A stretch of 64,000 bases of DNA from Eutreptiella sp. 'Long Island Sound 2002' (Eukaryota; Euglenozoa; Euglenophyceae; Eutreptiales; Eutreptiaceae): contig OZ038392.1 in NCBI GenBank assembly GCA_964036045.1, forward strand, positions 20,362,090 through 20,426,089, read 5' to 3'. The translations under genes and the position numbers were made by a program. Below the pieces are notes generated by a model. That model did no database searches. It saw nothing but the letters and a program-made list of their open reading frames with translations, and was not told the origin of the DNA. Shown piece by piece: positions 42,617-54,175 of this stretch (position 1 is its first letter; every line of letters starts with the position of its first letter).

Positions 42617-44792
42617 CCCTCACGGCCACCCCCGGGCGGCCAGCGCCGCGCAACAACGGCCGGGGGATGAGGGGCCCGAGCGAGGGCCTGCGCGAGGATC
42701 TGGCTCTAGGTAGAGGGGGGCGGGGGAAGGGCGCGACCCCCCAGCCGATGGCTGGCCCCCGGGGCCAGGACTGCCATGCCGCCCCCCCCCCCCCCCTGGC
42801 CGTCAGGAGGCGTTGCCAGGGGACCAAAGGGCCCTCCCCACTCCCCCCCCCCCCTCCCACACAGGCCCGAGAGCGGGCGGGGGGGCGGCCCCCCCACCCC
42901 CCCCCCCCCGCACCCACCCCAGCTGGGGAGCCACAGGCGCGGCCCTCCGCCCCCCCAGGGCCGGGGGGGCGCCCCCCCCCCAGAAGGGACGGCGACGCGG
43001 TAAGGGCAACAGCGGCTGGACCTGCTCCCGCGAACCCACAACGGCGTGTCGGAGCAACGCGCACAACGGAACAGGAAGGAGGCCGCGCCCCACATGACCC
43101 TCCCGTAACCACAGCCCACTCCGGGATGACAGAGGGGGGGTTCAGGTCTGCTGGGGCCCCCGGGGGAGCGGTCCACGGGCCGCCCCTCACCCCCCCCACC
43201 CCGGGGCGGCACTTCAGCCCCGACCGCACGCGCACGCCGGAAGGGAACGCGCCGGCGACACGGAGAGGGCCAGGATGGAGTACCGCAGGCCGCCGCCCGG
43301 AAGGAGAGCAGGGAGGCCGCGGCGCGACACCCCCCCCCCCCCCCGCCCCCCCACCGGCCCGCCAGCCGCGGGGGCCCCGGCCCCCACCCCCCGAGGCAGG
43401 AGGGATGGTCTCCCCCCGCCCGAGAGGGGAGCCGGAGTGCGACCCGCCCCCCCGCCCCAGCCGCCGGCTCCCATGGGGGCCGCGAAGAACAAGCGAGCCC
43501 ACGCCTGCGCACCGGGACGCCGCACAGATCGTACCCAGAGAAGCCGGGTGAGCACGAACCGGAGTGGTATGGGGGGCCATGCCCCCCATGGACAGCACAA
43601 CGCCAGTGACGCCCGCTTTGTTGCCTGCCCAGGGAAGGCAGAGGGACGGAATGAGGCAGAGCGACCCCCCGCCCTACAGGCCCCGCCCCGGCCGCACAAC
43701 CGGGGGATACGGAGCACCCCCCCCCCCCCCCCCCAGCCCGCCCCCCGGCATATGAACGCCACGGACCCGCCCCGCGGCGCGCAGCCCCCACAGGGACGGA
43801 GCAGGGCCCCCACACCCGCACGCCCGCGCCCACAACACGGACCCCGACAGCCCGCCCAGTGGACGGGCAGTCGGGGGAGGAGGAGCGCATGACCCGAGAC
43901 GCCCCACGCAACGGTAGAAGGCACCCCCCGCGGGGACGCCCTGCCGCCGCCCCCACAACCCCTAGCCAAGTAGGGGGGAACCGGGACCGGACCGCCCCCC
44001 CCAAAGCACGCCAGACGGAGCAAGGGACCGGGGCAGGACACGCGGAGGGGCACGGACCACGTGGAACGGCCCTACCAGCGCCCAGTGCCGGGACCACGCG
44101 AGATGCGCAGGCCACACCACCCAGGGGGGGGGGGAGCGGACGGCGCGAGAGCGCGAGCGCACACACACGAAAGGGACACGCGGGGACTACCGGAAGGGCA
44201 ACCGGACCGAGCGCGCGGAACGCACAGACCGCGTGGAATGGCGTACCAGCGAGCGAGGGTAAGGGACACCCGGCCGGGACGGCCCGCCACACGCAGCGCG
44301 GAACACGCGGGGCGGGGAGGGGGAAACGAGAGAGACACGACGCCAGGTACCGGCCCGAACCCCCCCGAACCGGCCGCGAGCGCCGCGCACACACAGACGG
44401 GGCACTGCATCCGCTAAGGCAGTAGTGGCGCACAGCACCACGCCCCAACCCCTAGGCTAGGCAGCCTCCGCGCCAGCCCAAGGGGGTCCCACTGGCGACA
44501 AGCCAGTAGCACGGGCCCGGCGGCGCCGGCGCCCCGGGCGACCACGCATTAGAGGGGTGAGGAAGTGGGTAAGCGCCCGCAGCCACGGCTGCGAATTGAT
44601 GCACTGACCGGGGAGTGGCGGAACGGGGACGCCGGGGAAGGACGGGGCTCCGAGCTCTGTGAACCCGGGGGACTCCGCCACCAGGCAGGAGGTGCGTCTT
44701 GGAGGGCCCCCCACTAGGACCCGTTGGGGAGGATATCACCTGGCCCGACCAGGTGGCCCCCCGGGGCCGAAAGGCGTCTAGTACCCGCAAAA
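42617..44792 (+). other. LINE 3' UTR
   Basis: Very GC-rich sequence with long C- and G-runs. Long ORFs occur on both strands but look like composition artefacts. Positions about 43795-43975 are a diverged copy of the 212-bp monomer. The last 400 bp (44420-44790) are less repetitive and may hold the RNA structure recognised by the RT; I cannot confirm this. Confidence 0.55.
43795..43975 (+). repeat. Diverged 212-bp monomer copy in the LINE 3' UTR
   Basis: The order CCCACACCC, CGCGCCCACA, GCCCGCCCAG, GGGCAGTCGGGGGAGG, GACGCCCC, AACGGTAGAAGGCACCCCCC and GGGGACGCCC follows that of the diverged units at 17060-17345 and of the first unit at 12060. Both ends of the element thus carry the same module. 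Confidence 0.7.
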
Positions 44793-44812
44793 TCAAACCT
44801 CAAACCTCAAAC
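44793..44812 (+). repeat. LINE 3' tail, (TCAAACC)3
   Basis: Three TCAAACC heptamers end the element directly before the duplication; the last C may be shared with it. Simple-repeat tails in place of poly(A) are known in several LINE clades. Confidence 0.8.
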
Positions 44813-44830
44813 CTAATGCGGACGGCCATT
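44813..44830. repeat. Target-site duplication of the LINE, right copy
   Basis: CTAATGCGGACGGCCATT, identical to 9977-9994. Confidence 0.9.
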
Positions 44831-47006
44831 GCTGTATAAGCAGCACTTTAGTAAACGTCCTGACCAAGGGCCAGGGCGGAGCAATACTCCCAATGGAGGA
44901 CACAAATCTCCAGGAGCTGAAAAAAATAGAAAATGTAACCAACAGGGAGTGAATCCTGTGGTTTAGAGCCAGGTATAGCGATTTAAGAAGTCAAATCGCT
45001 AAAAAGTGACGAAATCACGCGAGAAATCGTCATTTTTATACCAAACTCAAACTCGCAGACAAGCGCAACAGAAGCGGACTTCAAAAACAGGGTTGCGCAA
45101 GCGTAAACGGCTTTTGGAAAAGAAGGTATGAGCCGTAGTTTTTAAAGTTCTAAAGGAAATTTTTGCACAGTTGCATCAAAATTTTTATAAACTTTAGGGA
45201 AAAGTATTCAAACTCAACCCACACCACAGAGCAGGTGGACAACCCACCTCTCAGGTATGCCAGTGTCATTACACACGCATGCATTGCGTTCGTGTTGGTT
45301 GCTTCGTCAAAACGTTAGGGTTGTCAACGCTGTGTTCGTTGGGGGTTCGGGTGCTCCTTTCTCTTGCTCTGCACAGGTCAAAACAGGAATGAAAGGTATG
45401 CGATGCGAATGGAGCGCGCAGCGCGCACGTAGGGTTAGAGTATGCGCTGTGCTCGCGATGCATGTGCCTAATTGAGGAATTCACACGCTGTGGCGCTTTC
45501 CCTGTACCCCAATTCACCCTTGTTCTCAGGTAAGAATGGAAAGTGCTTGCTCGTGTTTGTGTTGCCGTAGCGCTAAAGTAGGGTTGTTTAAAACGCTTAG
45601 GCTTGTTTTGCGCTGTGCAGTGCGCCACTTTCCCTCCTCTTTCTGCAGGAAACAAGACAAGGGCAGCGTGCATGACACACAGTGCATTAATTGCTTAGGG
45701 TGGTTTATAATTCGCCGTAGGTTTGTTTAAGCGCGTAGGGTTGTTTTGCGCTAGTGTTTTCCTCGGCATTCACATGATGCGTGGTGAGTAAGGTAGATAA
45801 GCCCAGGAGGAGCTCACCTCCTGGTTGAGTCACGCTTATGATTGGTTATGTAGGGTTAAATTAGGTAAAAACAACAGGAGATTGTGCATACCTGTGCATG
45901 CATATGACGCATCAAAGGGTAGGCCACGCGAAGGGCGCACGGTAAACCTTGTTTAGGTTACCCAGGGGCTCCACCCTACGTTCTATAAGAGAACGGGTGG
46001 AGCTTCTTAAGCTTGCTTGCTTAACAGGGGCGTTTGTAGACAGCGTATTATAGGGCAGACTGAGAAGCGTATAACACGTGGAGTCTGTCTTGGTTCCTCC
46101 GCTGCAAACGCCTCTTCATCCGCCTTTGCTCTTCAGGTGGGAAGATAAGGGTGATTGGTGCAGTCCCTTGGAGCAGCGCTAAAATATGCTGCGCAGATCA
46201 CACAAACAAACAACTGCAACTCCGCCAAGAGTGGCGAGTGCAGTCCGACTTCACCGTCATCCACGCTGTGCACGCACGCTGAGCACTACCTCCCTCCAAG
46301 CCCTGACAGGGAAACGCGTAGTGGCGTCCCTGTTAGGCCACAGCCGCTTAGTAGCGCTGTGTTCTCTTGCTTTCTCACAGGAGGGTCAGTAGGACCCGTG
46401 ACTCCTTCTACAGCAACACCAAGTAGCGTGTGTAGGTGTTAGGGTCAGCAGGCCTGGCAGGAGTTGAGTGCAAGTGATGAGTGCTCACACTGCCTTGGAA
46501 GGCCGGTGCTGGCGTTAGTGAGTGTAGTGTAGTGGTGTCTCCTGTCCCGCGTGCTTTTCCACGTGGGCAAGGGAGTGCGTTAGCTTTTGGCCTTAGCAAA
46601 AATGGGCGTTTTGTATGCCCTTAGCACACTTGGCCACCCCTCCCGTCTAGTAGGTAGGGCTTTTGCCGTCTTCCCCCAAGGATAGGCGCCAGCACAGAAA
46701 CTGGGCGCCATAGGGGTGGTACCAGTAAGTGACTAGGACCTTCGGTCCGACATCAGCGAAGGCCCATTGAGTTGGGAGCCACGACCGGGAGAGAAGTGAG
46801 ACACACACAGACATACGTAGCACACTTAGGGGTACGGTAAACCCAGTAACGAAGGGTAGAACCCCATGGGTCTGGACCAGTCAGAGGTCCTAACTGTGGG
46901 CTCGCTTGTCCCCAAGGAGGGAAGGCACACCTTTCCTCATCACACCTTGCTTGTCATTCCCCCCTGGTGTAGTAAGCCAGGGTTCTTCGTTGGCTCCCCA
47001 AGGTCA
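44831..47006 (-). other. Element B 3' noncoding region, proximal part
   Basis: No gene. It is homologous to A's 3' noncoding region in opposite orientation: 45900-46140 to about 5750-6000 and 46636-46700 to 5180-5285. Positions 45545-45618 match the LINE leader at 11376-11452 (shared GCTCGTGTTTG, TAAAGTAGGGTTGT and ACGCTTAGGC). Several CAGGT junctions are visible. The AT-rich part at 44831-45230 has nothing I recognise. Confidence 0.6.
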
Positions 47007-50000
47007 TTACATCAGGGCAGTCCCCATGCAACACATGGTCAACAAGGCATACACTCGCTGGGTGGCTGCAAACCTGATATGCGGCCACCTGGTCCACGCT
47101 GGAAACCATAGGCATGGGTCTGCAGGGCACACACAGGTCAGTAGACTGACATCGGGAAATTGGTTTTTCTTTTTACGCTGGGACATAGTCTCAGCACGGG
47201 TTAGTAGCTGACCCTCGTTGTTCTCAACGAGGTAGGAGCGGTAGATGGGGTTGATACTCCCATCTGGTTGTATGAAGGCTGACATAGGTTCCCAGGTCGC
47301 CTCGGATAACCCATAGCCATCCCACAGGGTTAGGAATTTCCAGCCCTGTTTATACTCGTGGCGGGCAATACCTGCAACCACGTAGTAACCAGCGACTGCA
47401 ATCTCATCGGCAGTCATTTCTTCGAGTTCGTCTGCCTCCTCTGGACTGGCAGCGTTCTCTAGGTCTATACGCTCCACCTCACTGTCGCTGAGGCGCCACT
47501 CATCCCAGGACAAATCGTCAGGGGAGTGATAGTGCCTCAACGGTTTAGGTGCACACAGCAGTTCACCACGTAGACGTGGGCTGCATCTGACATGGATCCT
47601 GGATCCATCTATCCTGATGATACGATAGGGTCCAAAATAAGGGTCCTGTAGGCAGTTACGTGGCCAGGAGGGTAGGCGTGAATGGTGAACCAAAACAAGG
47701 TCACCAACCTTGAAGCTGGCAGGTCGCCGTAGGCGGTTCCGTCGGCTCAGTTCACGGTCACGAATGTGTCTCAGGTTAGTCCCAGCCTGGTTAGCCAGAG
47801 ACTGCTTGTGTTCCAGCCAATCTCCCACAGGGCTCTTGAAGTCCTCAGGCAAGGGGGTTTTGAAGAACCACGCAGGTCGTCCTCCATGGAACAGTTAGTG
47901 GGGGGTGAAACCCGTAGAAGAGCTCCGCTGTGAGTTCATGGTCAGCACTGCCCAGGGCACTAGGCGTACCCAGTCCTTGGTACGCTCCTGTTTCATCAGG
48001 ATTCTTAGGTTTTGCTCCACCACACAGTTCTGTCTCTCACAGAGAGGGTTAGACGTGTGGGGATAGGGCACACCTGTGGTTACCTCCACGTTGAGGGCAT
48101 TTAGCACTCAATTGTACCACCCAGTGTCACTGCGGATGCGTACATCCTCATCAGAGTGCACCTGTTTAGGTGCTCCATAGGGTTCGAACCATTGTTCGAC
48201 CAACATTTTCACAGTCCGCTCACCTGTGATTTTCTTATTGCAAGAGAACACACGGGTGAAGCGAGATAGGCCACAGGTGACCACTAGGCAACTATCATAG
48301 CCGCCGAAGCGTGGTAGGCCGTGGATGAAATCCACGTAGAGGACAGATTAAGCACAATAGGGTATGGGTAAGCTGGGAATCAGGCCCCTATCCCTACTGT
48401 CGCTCTGCTTGCTGGCATGACAGCCACAAGCATCCACAATGGTCTGCATACGAGACCTCAGTTCAGTCAGGGTTAGACTAGAGTAGAAACACTCACGGAA
48501 GAAGTACACTGAGCGATTAGCGCCAGTGTGACCAGAACTGAGATGGGACCACTGTAGGCACCCATCCAGTCGTGCCTCGGGCAGAACAATTCGGTCCTCG
48601 TAGAAGAGGTACTGATTGTTTTTATACCACTGGTGCCCGTCAATGACACGGGGTTCGAGACCAGTGCTGAGGGTTTGGAGAATCTCTTTATACTCTGACT
48701 GATAGTCTGTTAGACTCCGACCTTCCATGATTCCAACAGTGCGCATGGACAGGTCAAGCTGGACATGCATACGCTGGAAAGCCTCTTTGGCGAGCGCCTC
48801 AGAGCCGTCACCTATAAGCGCATCAAAGTTATTGCGCGATACATAGTCAAACAGTTCATTTTTTATACCGGGGATATGATGAACTGTCAGCCGGAACTGG
48901 CTCAGGTAAGTCCACCACCGCTTTAGTTTTGCTTTCTCTGGTGGTGGGCCCTTCTGAAAAGACTTTACAGGTTCCTGGTCACATAGCCAGACAATAGGGT
49001 TAGATCCCAGGAGTCGGGATTGTGACGAAAGCACCAACATATAGGCCAGGAGTTCCTGGTCATAGGTGCTGTAATTGGAACGCGCTTGGTTCCATTTCCA
49101 ATTCCAGTGTCCTAGTGGCACCAGCCGCCACTCACTGGTAGGATAGTCATGTTTCAACGAACCATCACGGTTCAGTCCGCTATTACGATAATGGCAGTGG
49201 GTTAGTTCAGCGGGGTTAAGCTCCTGCCATTGGTAGATCGTTCCACCCCCCCTACATCACTGGCATCAGTGATCAGGACTATCTCGCCCTTAGGGCGGGG
49301 CACTCCCAGGCAGTTGGAGGAGGCAATTTTCTTCTTCAACTCCTGGAAACATTCCTCCTCCTTGGCGGTCCACCTCCAGGGAGTAGTTTTCTTGATTAGG
49401 TCAGTGAGGGGGGCAGAGGAGTATGTGAAATTGTGGATGTGACGCCGATAGAAATTACAGGCGCCCACAAAACTCCTCACATCGTGTAGACCCTTCTTCG
49501 GGTCATCGCGAATCTACATGTCCTGTAGGGGCTGCATCTTAGACGCGGCTGGTTTCCACCAGCCATACCCCACGTCGAAACCCAAATATTCCATCCCCTC
49601 TTTCATAAACTCACATTATTCGAGTTTGATTCGGAGATGGTTTTCTTGACAAACAATGAAAAATTCACGGAGGAGAAGGACATGGTCCTCTTGGGTATTA
49701 GTACCCAAACTCACGTCGTCGATGTGGGCCTCCATTTCTGCACCGCGAGATATCAACTCCTGTACTAGAGGCCTGCGCCTCAGTATGTACAAAATTTTGT
49801 TCATTAGCTCCCCGAAGAGCGCTGGGGCATTGGCCACCCCGAAAGGCATGACCTTCCACTTAAACACACGACCCTTAGGGGTTATAAAAGCGAGCAGCTC
49901 CTGAGCTGCGGCGGTTACGTCCACCTGCCAGAAACCAGAGCGTTTGTCCATTTTGGTCTTGTACCTGCATTTGGCAATACGCTCCAGGGTATTTTCCATG

Positions 50001-51001
50001 TTAGGAATACTCCCTGAGTGGTTCTGGGTTTTCTTGTTGACCTCACCATAGTCAACAACCAGTCCTAGAGCAGTCGACCCTGGTTTAGCGACCAGGAAAC
50101 AAGGACTGCAGTGATGGGGGTACTCCCCCTTCTTATATTCTTCTACGAGGCCAGCATCAATACATTCCTAGATCTGGCGCTTGATTTCTTCAACTTGTTC
50201 CTGTGGAGCGGGATAGGGACGACGCCTCACTCGCGTCTTTTCAAATTCAGGTTTCAGTTTCAGGTCCATCTGGACCAGTTTTTTACAAGAAAGGGGGGGC
50301 GGCAAGGCGCCGAACACCTCCTCATAGGTTATCAGCAGTTTCTTCAGTCGGGGGTCAAGGTTAAGACTCTCGAGTTTCTGCAGGAAATCCTCCTCAGCAT
50401 GGAGGTTGCTCTTTCCATGCTCTTTCTTTTTCTGCCGATCAGCAGTTTCGGCAGGCACGGGACCATCGTCCCACTCAGGGGAACATTGCTGCCCATAGTG
50501 CAGAGAATACACTAGCGGTATCTCAGGATCAGGCAGCGTATTGGAATCATCGTCCTCCTCAGACCAGATGGAGGATTTCCAGGTCTGTCTGAGGTATTGC
50601 AGCCGCTCTTGGCGCTCAATACCTTCGGCCTTCAGGTACAATAGCCGCCGGAGTTCCTGAGTGTCATGCTCAGACAGTGGCATGTTATTAGAAGCAGGCC
50701 GCGCCAGAGCATCAGGACTCCGTGCCACGGGTTCACCTGTGTGCATAGGCTGCATGTGTAGCACTGGCTTCCCAACAGGGGAGGCGGGTTCTGAGGTCGA
50801 CTCTAGATCTACCTCCTCCAGCAACAGCTGTGCTAGGAAGGCACTGTGTTTTAGGTCAGCACAGCTGGGATCAACAGGAGGGATAGTGCTGGCGATCTCA
50901 GACTGTTGGTCGTCAGCATCCTCCTTAACAGCTGCAGGTTCCAGATAGCCATCGGGAGAGGTAGGTAGGTAGGTGCACTCGGTCGTGGAGAGGCGCCCCA
51001 T
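47007..51001 (-). pseudogene. pol: Element B pol: RT, RNase H, integrase, chromodomain (broken)
   Basis: One frame runs from 51001 to the seven-G site (49246-49252, seven C on the plus strand), then the -1 frame runs to 47007. In-frame stops lie at about 50168, 49616, 49515, 48348, 48108 and 47895, most matching sense codons in C. RT: KMDKRSGFWQVDV, MPFGVANAPALFG, AHIDDVSLGTN (HIDD box). RNase H: ITDASD, YDQELLAYM. Integrase: HTGANRS and CGCH finger, VDFIHGLP, HSDEDVRI, NPLCERQN. The chromodomain lies at about 47400-47240 (YYVVAGIARHEYKQGWKFL, ATWEPM). The original stop seems lost, adding about 40 residues. Confidence 0.87.
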
Positions 51002-52948
51002 GGTTCCCCCTGGCGTCGCCCCTGTGACGAACAGGAAGAGGCTTCGCGCGTGAAGAGGGGAGGCAGCTTATTTCCCGCTAGACCTGACTGTTGGCCCCCA
51101 ACAAAGCGGCCCCGGGCTACGCCGGGAGGGCTGATCGCCGCCAGCGTGACATGCTTGTCTCGCCGGGAGGGTGTGCCCCCGTGCTTGCGCACGTCCCCTC
51201 CTTTGGGCGGAACCCTAGGGGTTCACCGGACTTCCTGGCGTATCCCGTTCCCAAGGCGTGCATGCACGTTCCTGGTACTAGGGTTCCGAGGCGCTTGGGT
51301 GTCGCACGCTCCGCCTCGAGTCCCAAAGCAGCGCAGGCCTTAGGATGCAGCCTTACCCCCGGGCTCCGGATCTCGTTTGGCCGGGTCACCTGCATGGCAC
51401 GGGCTGCCTCAGTGCCCGGGCTGTGGGCACTGGGTTTCCTACTGTTGTGTGGTGTTTGTGTTTGGGTCCGGTTGGCGGTTGGGTGCGGGTTTTGTTAACC
51501 CCGTCTGTCCTGGCTGGGGTTTAGGGTGGGTGTTTTTGGGCTCGATTTGTGGTGTTGTCCCCCTAGTGTCGGCTATTTGTGGTGTTCGTGGTTGGGCTTC
51601 GGTTTCGGTCTGCTTTTGGGACGTGTGTGGTTTCGTGGGCGCCCCGCTTGCCCCCCGCCGTTTCCGGTTCCGGCGCGCGGTGTGGGCGTGTGTGCCGGGC
51701 CCGGGTCTCGCCTGTGCCCAGTCCGTCTTGGCTGGGTTGTCGGGGTGTGTTTTTTTTTTTTTTTTGCTTTGGTTTTTTCTTTTCTTTTTTTTTTTTTCTG
51801 GGCTTTGTGGTCCCTGTCCCTCCATCCCCTTTCTTTCGGGCTGGGCTGGTGGCTCTCTTTTTTTTTTTTTTTTTTTTTCTGTCCCTTTTCCCCGTGGTCC
51901 GCTGTTACTAGTTTGGTGTTGCCGGTTTTGGGTGGGTGGTTCGCCTGTGCCTCTGCGGGGGTCCCCCTTTTTTTTTTTTTTTTTTTTTCTTCTGGGGGGG
52001 GGGCCTGGCCGTCTGTGGTGGTGTTGGCGGGTGGTTGGGCGGCTGTGGGCTGTTTTCGTGCCTTTTCCCCTTCCCCCCTCCTTTTTTTTTTTTTTGGGGG
52101 GGGGGGCTTGCCTGTTCCTCCCTCTGCCTTCCCTGGACTGGCGCACGCACTGGCCTGTATTCAGTGTTGTCTTCCGGGCTGCTGTTTTCAGTTGCGTTCT
52201 GTGTGGCCATGTTCCGGCCCCATGGGTCGGGTGGGCTCTGTACACTGTGGGCTCGGCGCCCCTTCTTGCTGGGTTAGGTCCTGGCTCTGCCGGCTGGGCG
52301 GCTGCGCCAGGCGGCTGCTTGTGGTTTTGGGTTAGGGGGCTGGGGTTGCTCGTGTCCTTACCCCTCCGCGGTGCCGGCTGTAATCTTCTGGGTGGTCCGT
52401 CACCGTTGTCGCCTGGCGCTCTGTGGTCCCGTGTGTGGCCTGTGGTGCCGGTGTGTGGCGTGGTGGCGCGGCGCCTTCCCGGGTGTGCGGTGGCTGGCTT
52501 CGGTTAGTCCCTCAGGTTAGGGTCAGTTGTGTCGTGTTGTGCCGCTCTGTGCCGCGTCGCGTCGCGTCGTGCTGTGGTGCGTTGCTCTGTGGCGCGCTGT
52601 GGTGTGGTGTGCCGTGGTCTCGCGTGGTGCCGCGGTGGGTCAGTGGAGGTCAGCCTGGCCTGTGTGGGTCCGTTAGGTCTTCGGGAAATTCTGCTGAATG
52701 ATCACGGTGTCCTTGGGGCGTGCACACTGACTCTCACCCATGGACTCAATCTTCACCGGGCCTCGCAGACAGGCAGGTGTACTCGGGGTGTAGGAAAAGC
52801 GTTCCTTCTCCAAGGCAGACAAACAGACATCAGGAGTCGGACGGTGGAGGTGGCTTCCGAACGCTGTTTGAGTGGCGAATGGCTTTCACTGCAGCTCGGC
52901 TGCGCTGGCAGGGTCCGGGTCGGTGCCGCCGGCAGGGATGAGCTCACA
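51002..52948. other. Unassigned insert between B protease and RT regions
   Basis: A, which has the same gene order, lacks this 1.9-kb stretch. On the plus strand it is G/T-rich with several runs of about 15-20 T (51752-52095) and G-runs; the 51000-51400 part is GC-rich. ORFs on both strands here are low-complexity (poly-Phe or poly-Lys). Its style recalls the AC/GC-rich LINE leader on the opposite strand, but I find no clear duplication at the edges. Its length keeps B's frame. Origin unknown. Confidence 0.45.
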
Positions 52949-54175
52949 CTATAGGGTCAGGGGGATGTCCATATCTCCGGTGCTGGACTGCTGGGGTCCG
53001 GGGCATCGGTAGTATTTTTGGTACTTCCAGTCTTCACGGCGCTCGGAGATGGCGTTGAAGGGGGGCACCGTCCAGCAGCACCAAAGCCTTCGCGATCGAT
53101 CACAGCGTTTCGCTTCCCCTTGCGATGCTCGATATTCATCATGGACGGGATCGGTGCGCCGCCGCAGTGCCATTCCTCCACCCTGTAAGTGTGGCTGATA
53201 GGTGCTCAGGAGATCGGTTTTTGAGATCAGAAAGGGCAGACCACGATTTTCGGCCATGACCTCTTTCAGTAGCACCTGGTCTAGGTCACACAGGGGTACA
53301 GGGTTGAGAGAACCATCAACGATGGATAAGAAACTGGCCCACTCAGGGGCCTGCATAGCTGTGTCTGAGTCCTCATGCACATAGATGGGACCGTCGGGGA
53401 GTTGCACTCTTCCCACGGTCATTCGATCTAGCATACGGCGCCAGTAAGTGTGTTCACCAGAGCAGCCCCAGTCAGGGGTGCACATGACAACCCTTCCTCC
53501 CTCGTAGGCAATTTTGGTTAGAACCTTCGCGAGCAGGGAGAAGGGAGGGTTAGCATACGCTAGGCCCATTGCTTTCCAGAAGAAACGGAAAGCGTTGTTG
53601 AAATGTTTCGAGCAGTACAACTGCATGATGTGCTGTTGTCGGCACGCAAACAATTCGACCTGGATCTCATCCAGGTTTACCTGAAGGGACGCCAGTCCAT
53701 TTTCAAGAACGTGACGTGCCAATTGGTAGTTTTCAGTACGATAGTTAGTCTTGGATGCGTAGCCCAGCCCAGACTCTTTTCGTCCTGACAGCTCCAAAGG
53801 TACGGAGAAAAGCCCACTGCCAAAGTCGCAGTGCAAAGAATAGGGGCGCTGGAGAGACAGCATTTTTACCTGGGGGTTTCTTCGTAGGAAGTCGGTACCA
53901 ATGACGATGTCAAAGGCGTCGGTGTCCAGCACTCTGCCGTGTTGGGTCACAGTTTCTTCGCCTAAGCATATAGTCACATCGACTTCCCCCAAGGAATGGA
54001 TGGTACGCCCATCCCCTACTCTTATGGCCACGGTCTTAGTTTTCTTGAAAGTCTTTAGCAGGCGCCGGGCCACTATGGAGAGTGTTGCACCGGTGTCGAG
54101 CACCGCTCGAAAAACTTGATCCCCAATTTTCACGAGGATCCAAAAAACCAAGTCCTCCTCTTCGGAGCCGCCCCC
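52949..54175 (-). CDS. pol: Element B retropepsin and Dam-like methyltransferase domain
   Basis: It follows gag in the same frame after TAG 54176-54178, which is followed by GGGGGC. Protease: AVLDTGATLSIVARRL and IVIGTDFLRRN. The Dam-like domain at about 53680-53400 reads ELFACRQQH, AYANPPFSLLAKVL and CTPDWGCSGEH, with the catalytic NPPF intact, unlike A. In phage and DIRS relatives, this motif binds the adenine to be methylated. Activity here is unproven. The frame ends at 52949 where the unassigned stretch begins. Confidence 0.8.
   Translation of the reverse strand, partial: GGGSEEEDLVFWILVKIGDQVFRAVLDTGATLSIVARRLLKTFKKTKTVAIRVGDGRTIHSLGEVDVTICLGEETVTQHGRVLDTDAFDIVIGTDFLRRNPQVKMLSLQRPYSLHCDFGSGLFSVPLELSGRKESGLGYASKTNYRTENYQLARHVLENGLASLQVNLDEIQVELFACRQQHIMQLYCSKHFNNAFRFFWKAMGLAYANPPFSLLAKVLTKIAYEGGRVVMCTPDWGCSGEHTYWRRMLDRMTVGRVQLPDGPIYVHEDSDTAMQAPEWASFLSIVDGSLNPVPLCDLDQVLLKEVMAENRGLPFLISKTDLLSTYQPHLQGGGMALRRRTDPVHDEYRASQGEAKRCDRSRRLWCCWTVPPFNAISERREDWKYQKYYRCPGPQQSSTGDMDIPLTL

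Larger units (their letters stand above)
9995..44812 (+). mobile_element. Giant multi-ORF non-LTR retrotransposon (LINE)
   Basis: The element is bounded by an exact 17-18 bp duplication and ends in three copies of TCAAACC, both typical of target-primed reverse transcription. It contains a 5' leader, a 212-bp tandem array, ORF1, ORF2 (endonuclease, RT, RNase H), ORF3, ORF4 and a 2.2-kb 3' UTR. Removing F and its duplication leaves about 23.8 kb, against 4-8 kb for common LINEs. Strong GC richness sets it apart from its surroundings. One in-frame stop in ORF1, one in ORF2 and the F insertion indicate that this copy cannot act on its own. Confidence 0.85.

Noticed and set aside
42706-44448. 580-codon minus-strand ORF and overlapping plus-strand ORFs in the LINE 3' UTR
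   Set aside because: Extremely GC-rich sequence, low-complexity Pro/Gly/Arg translation and overlapping ORFs on the other strand; no motif.
51377-52507. ORFs of up to 376 codons with runs of Phe or Lys
   Set aside because: They come from poly-T tracts; the apparent membrane segments are homopolymer translation.
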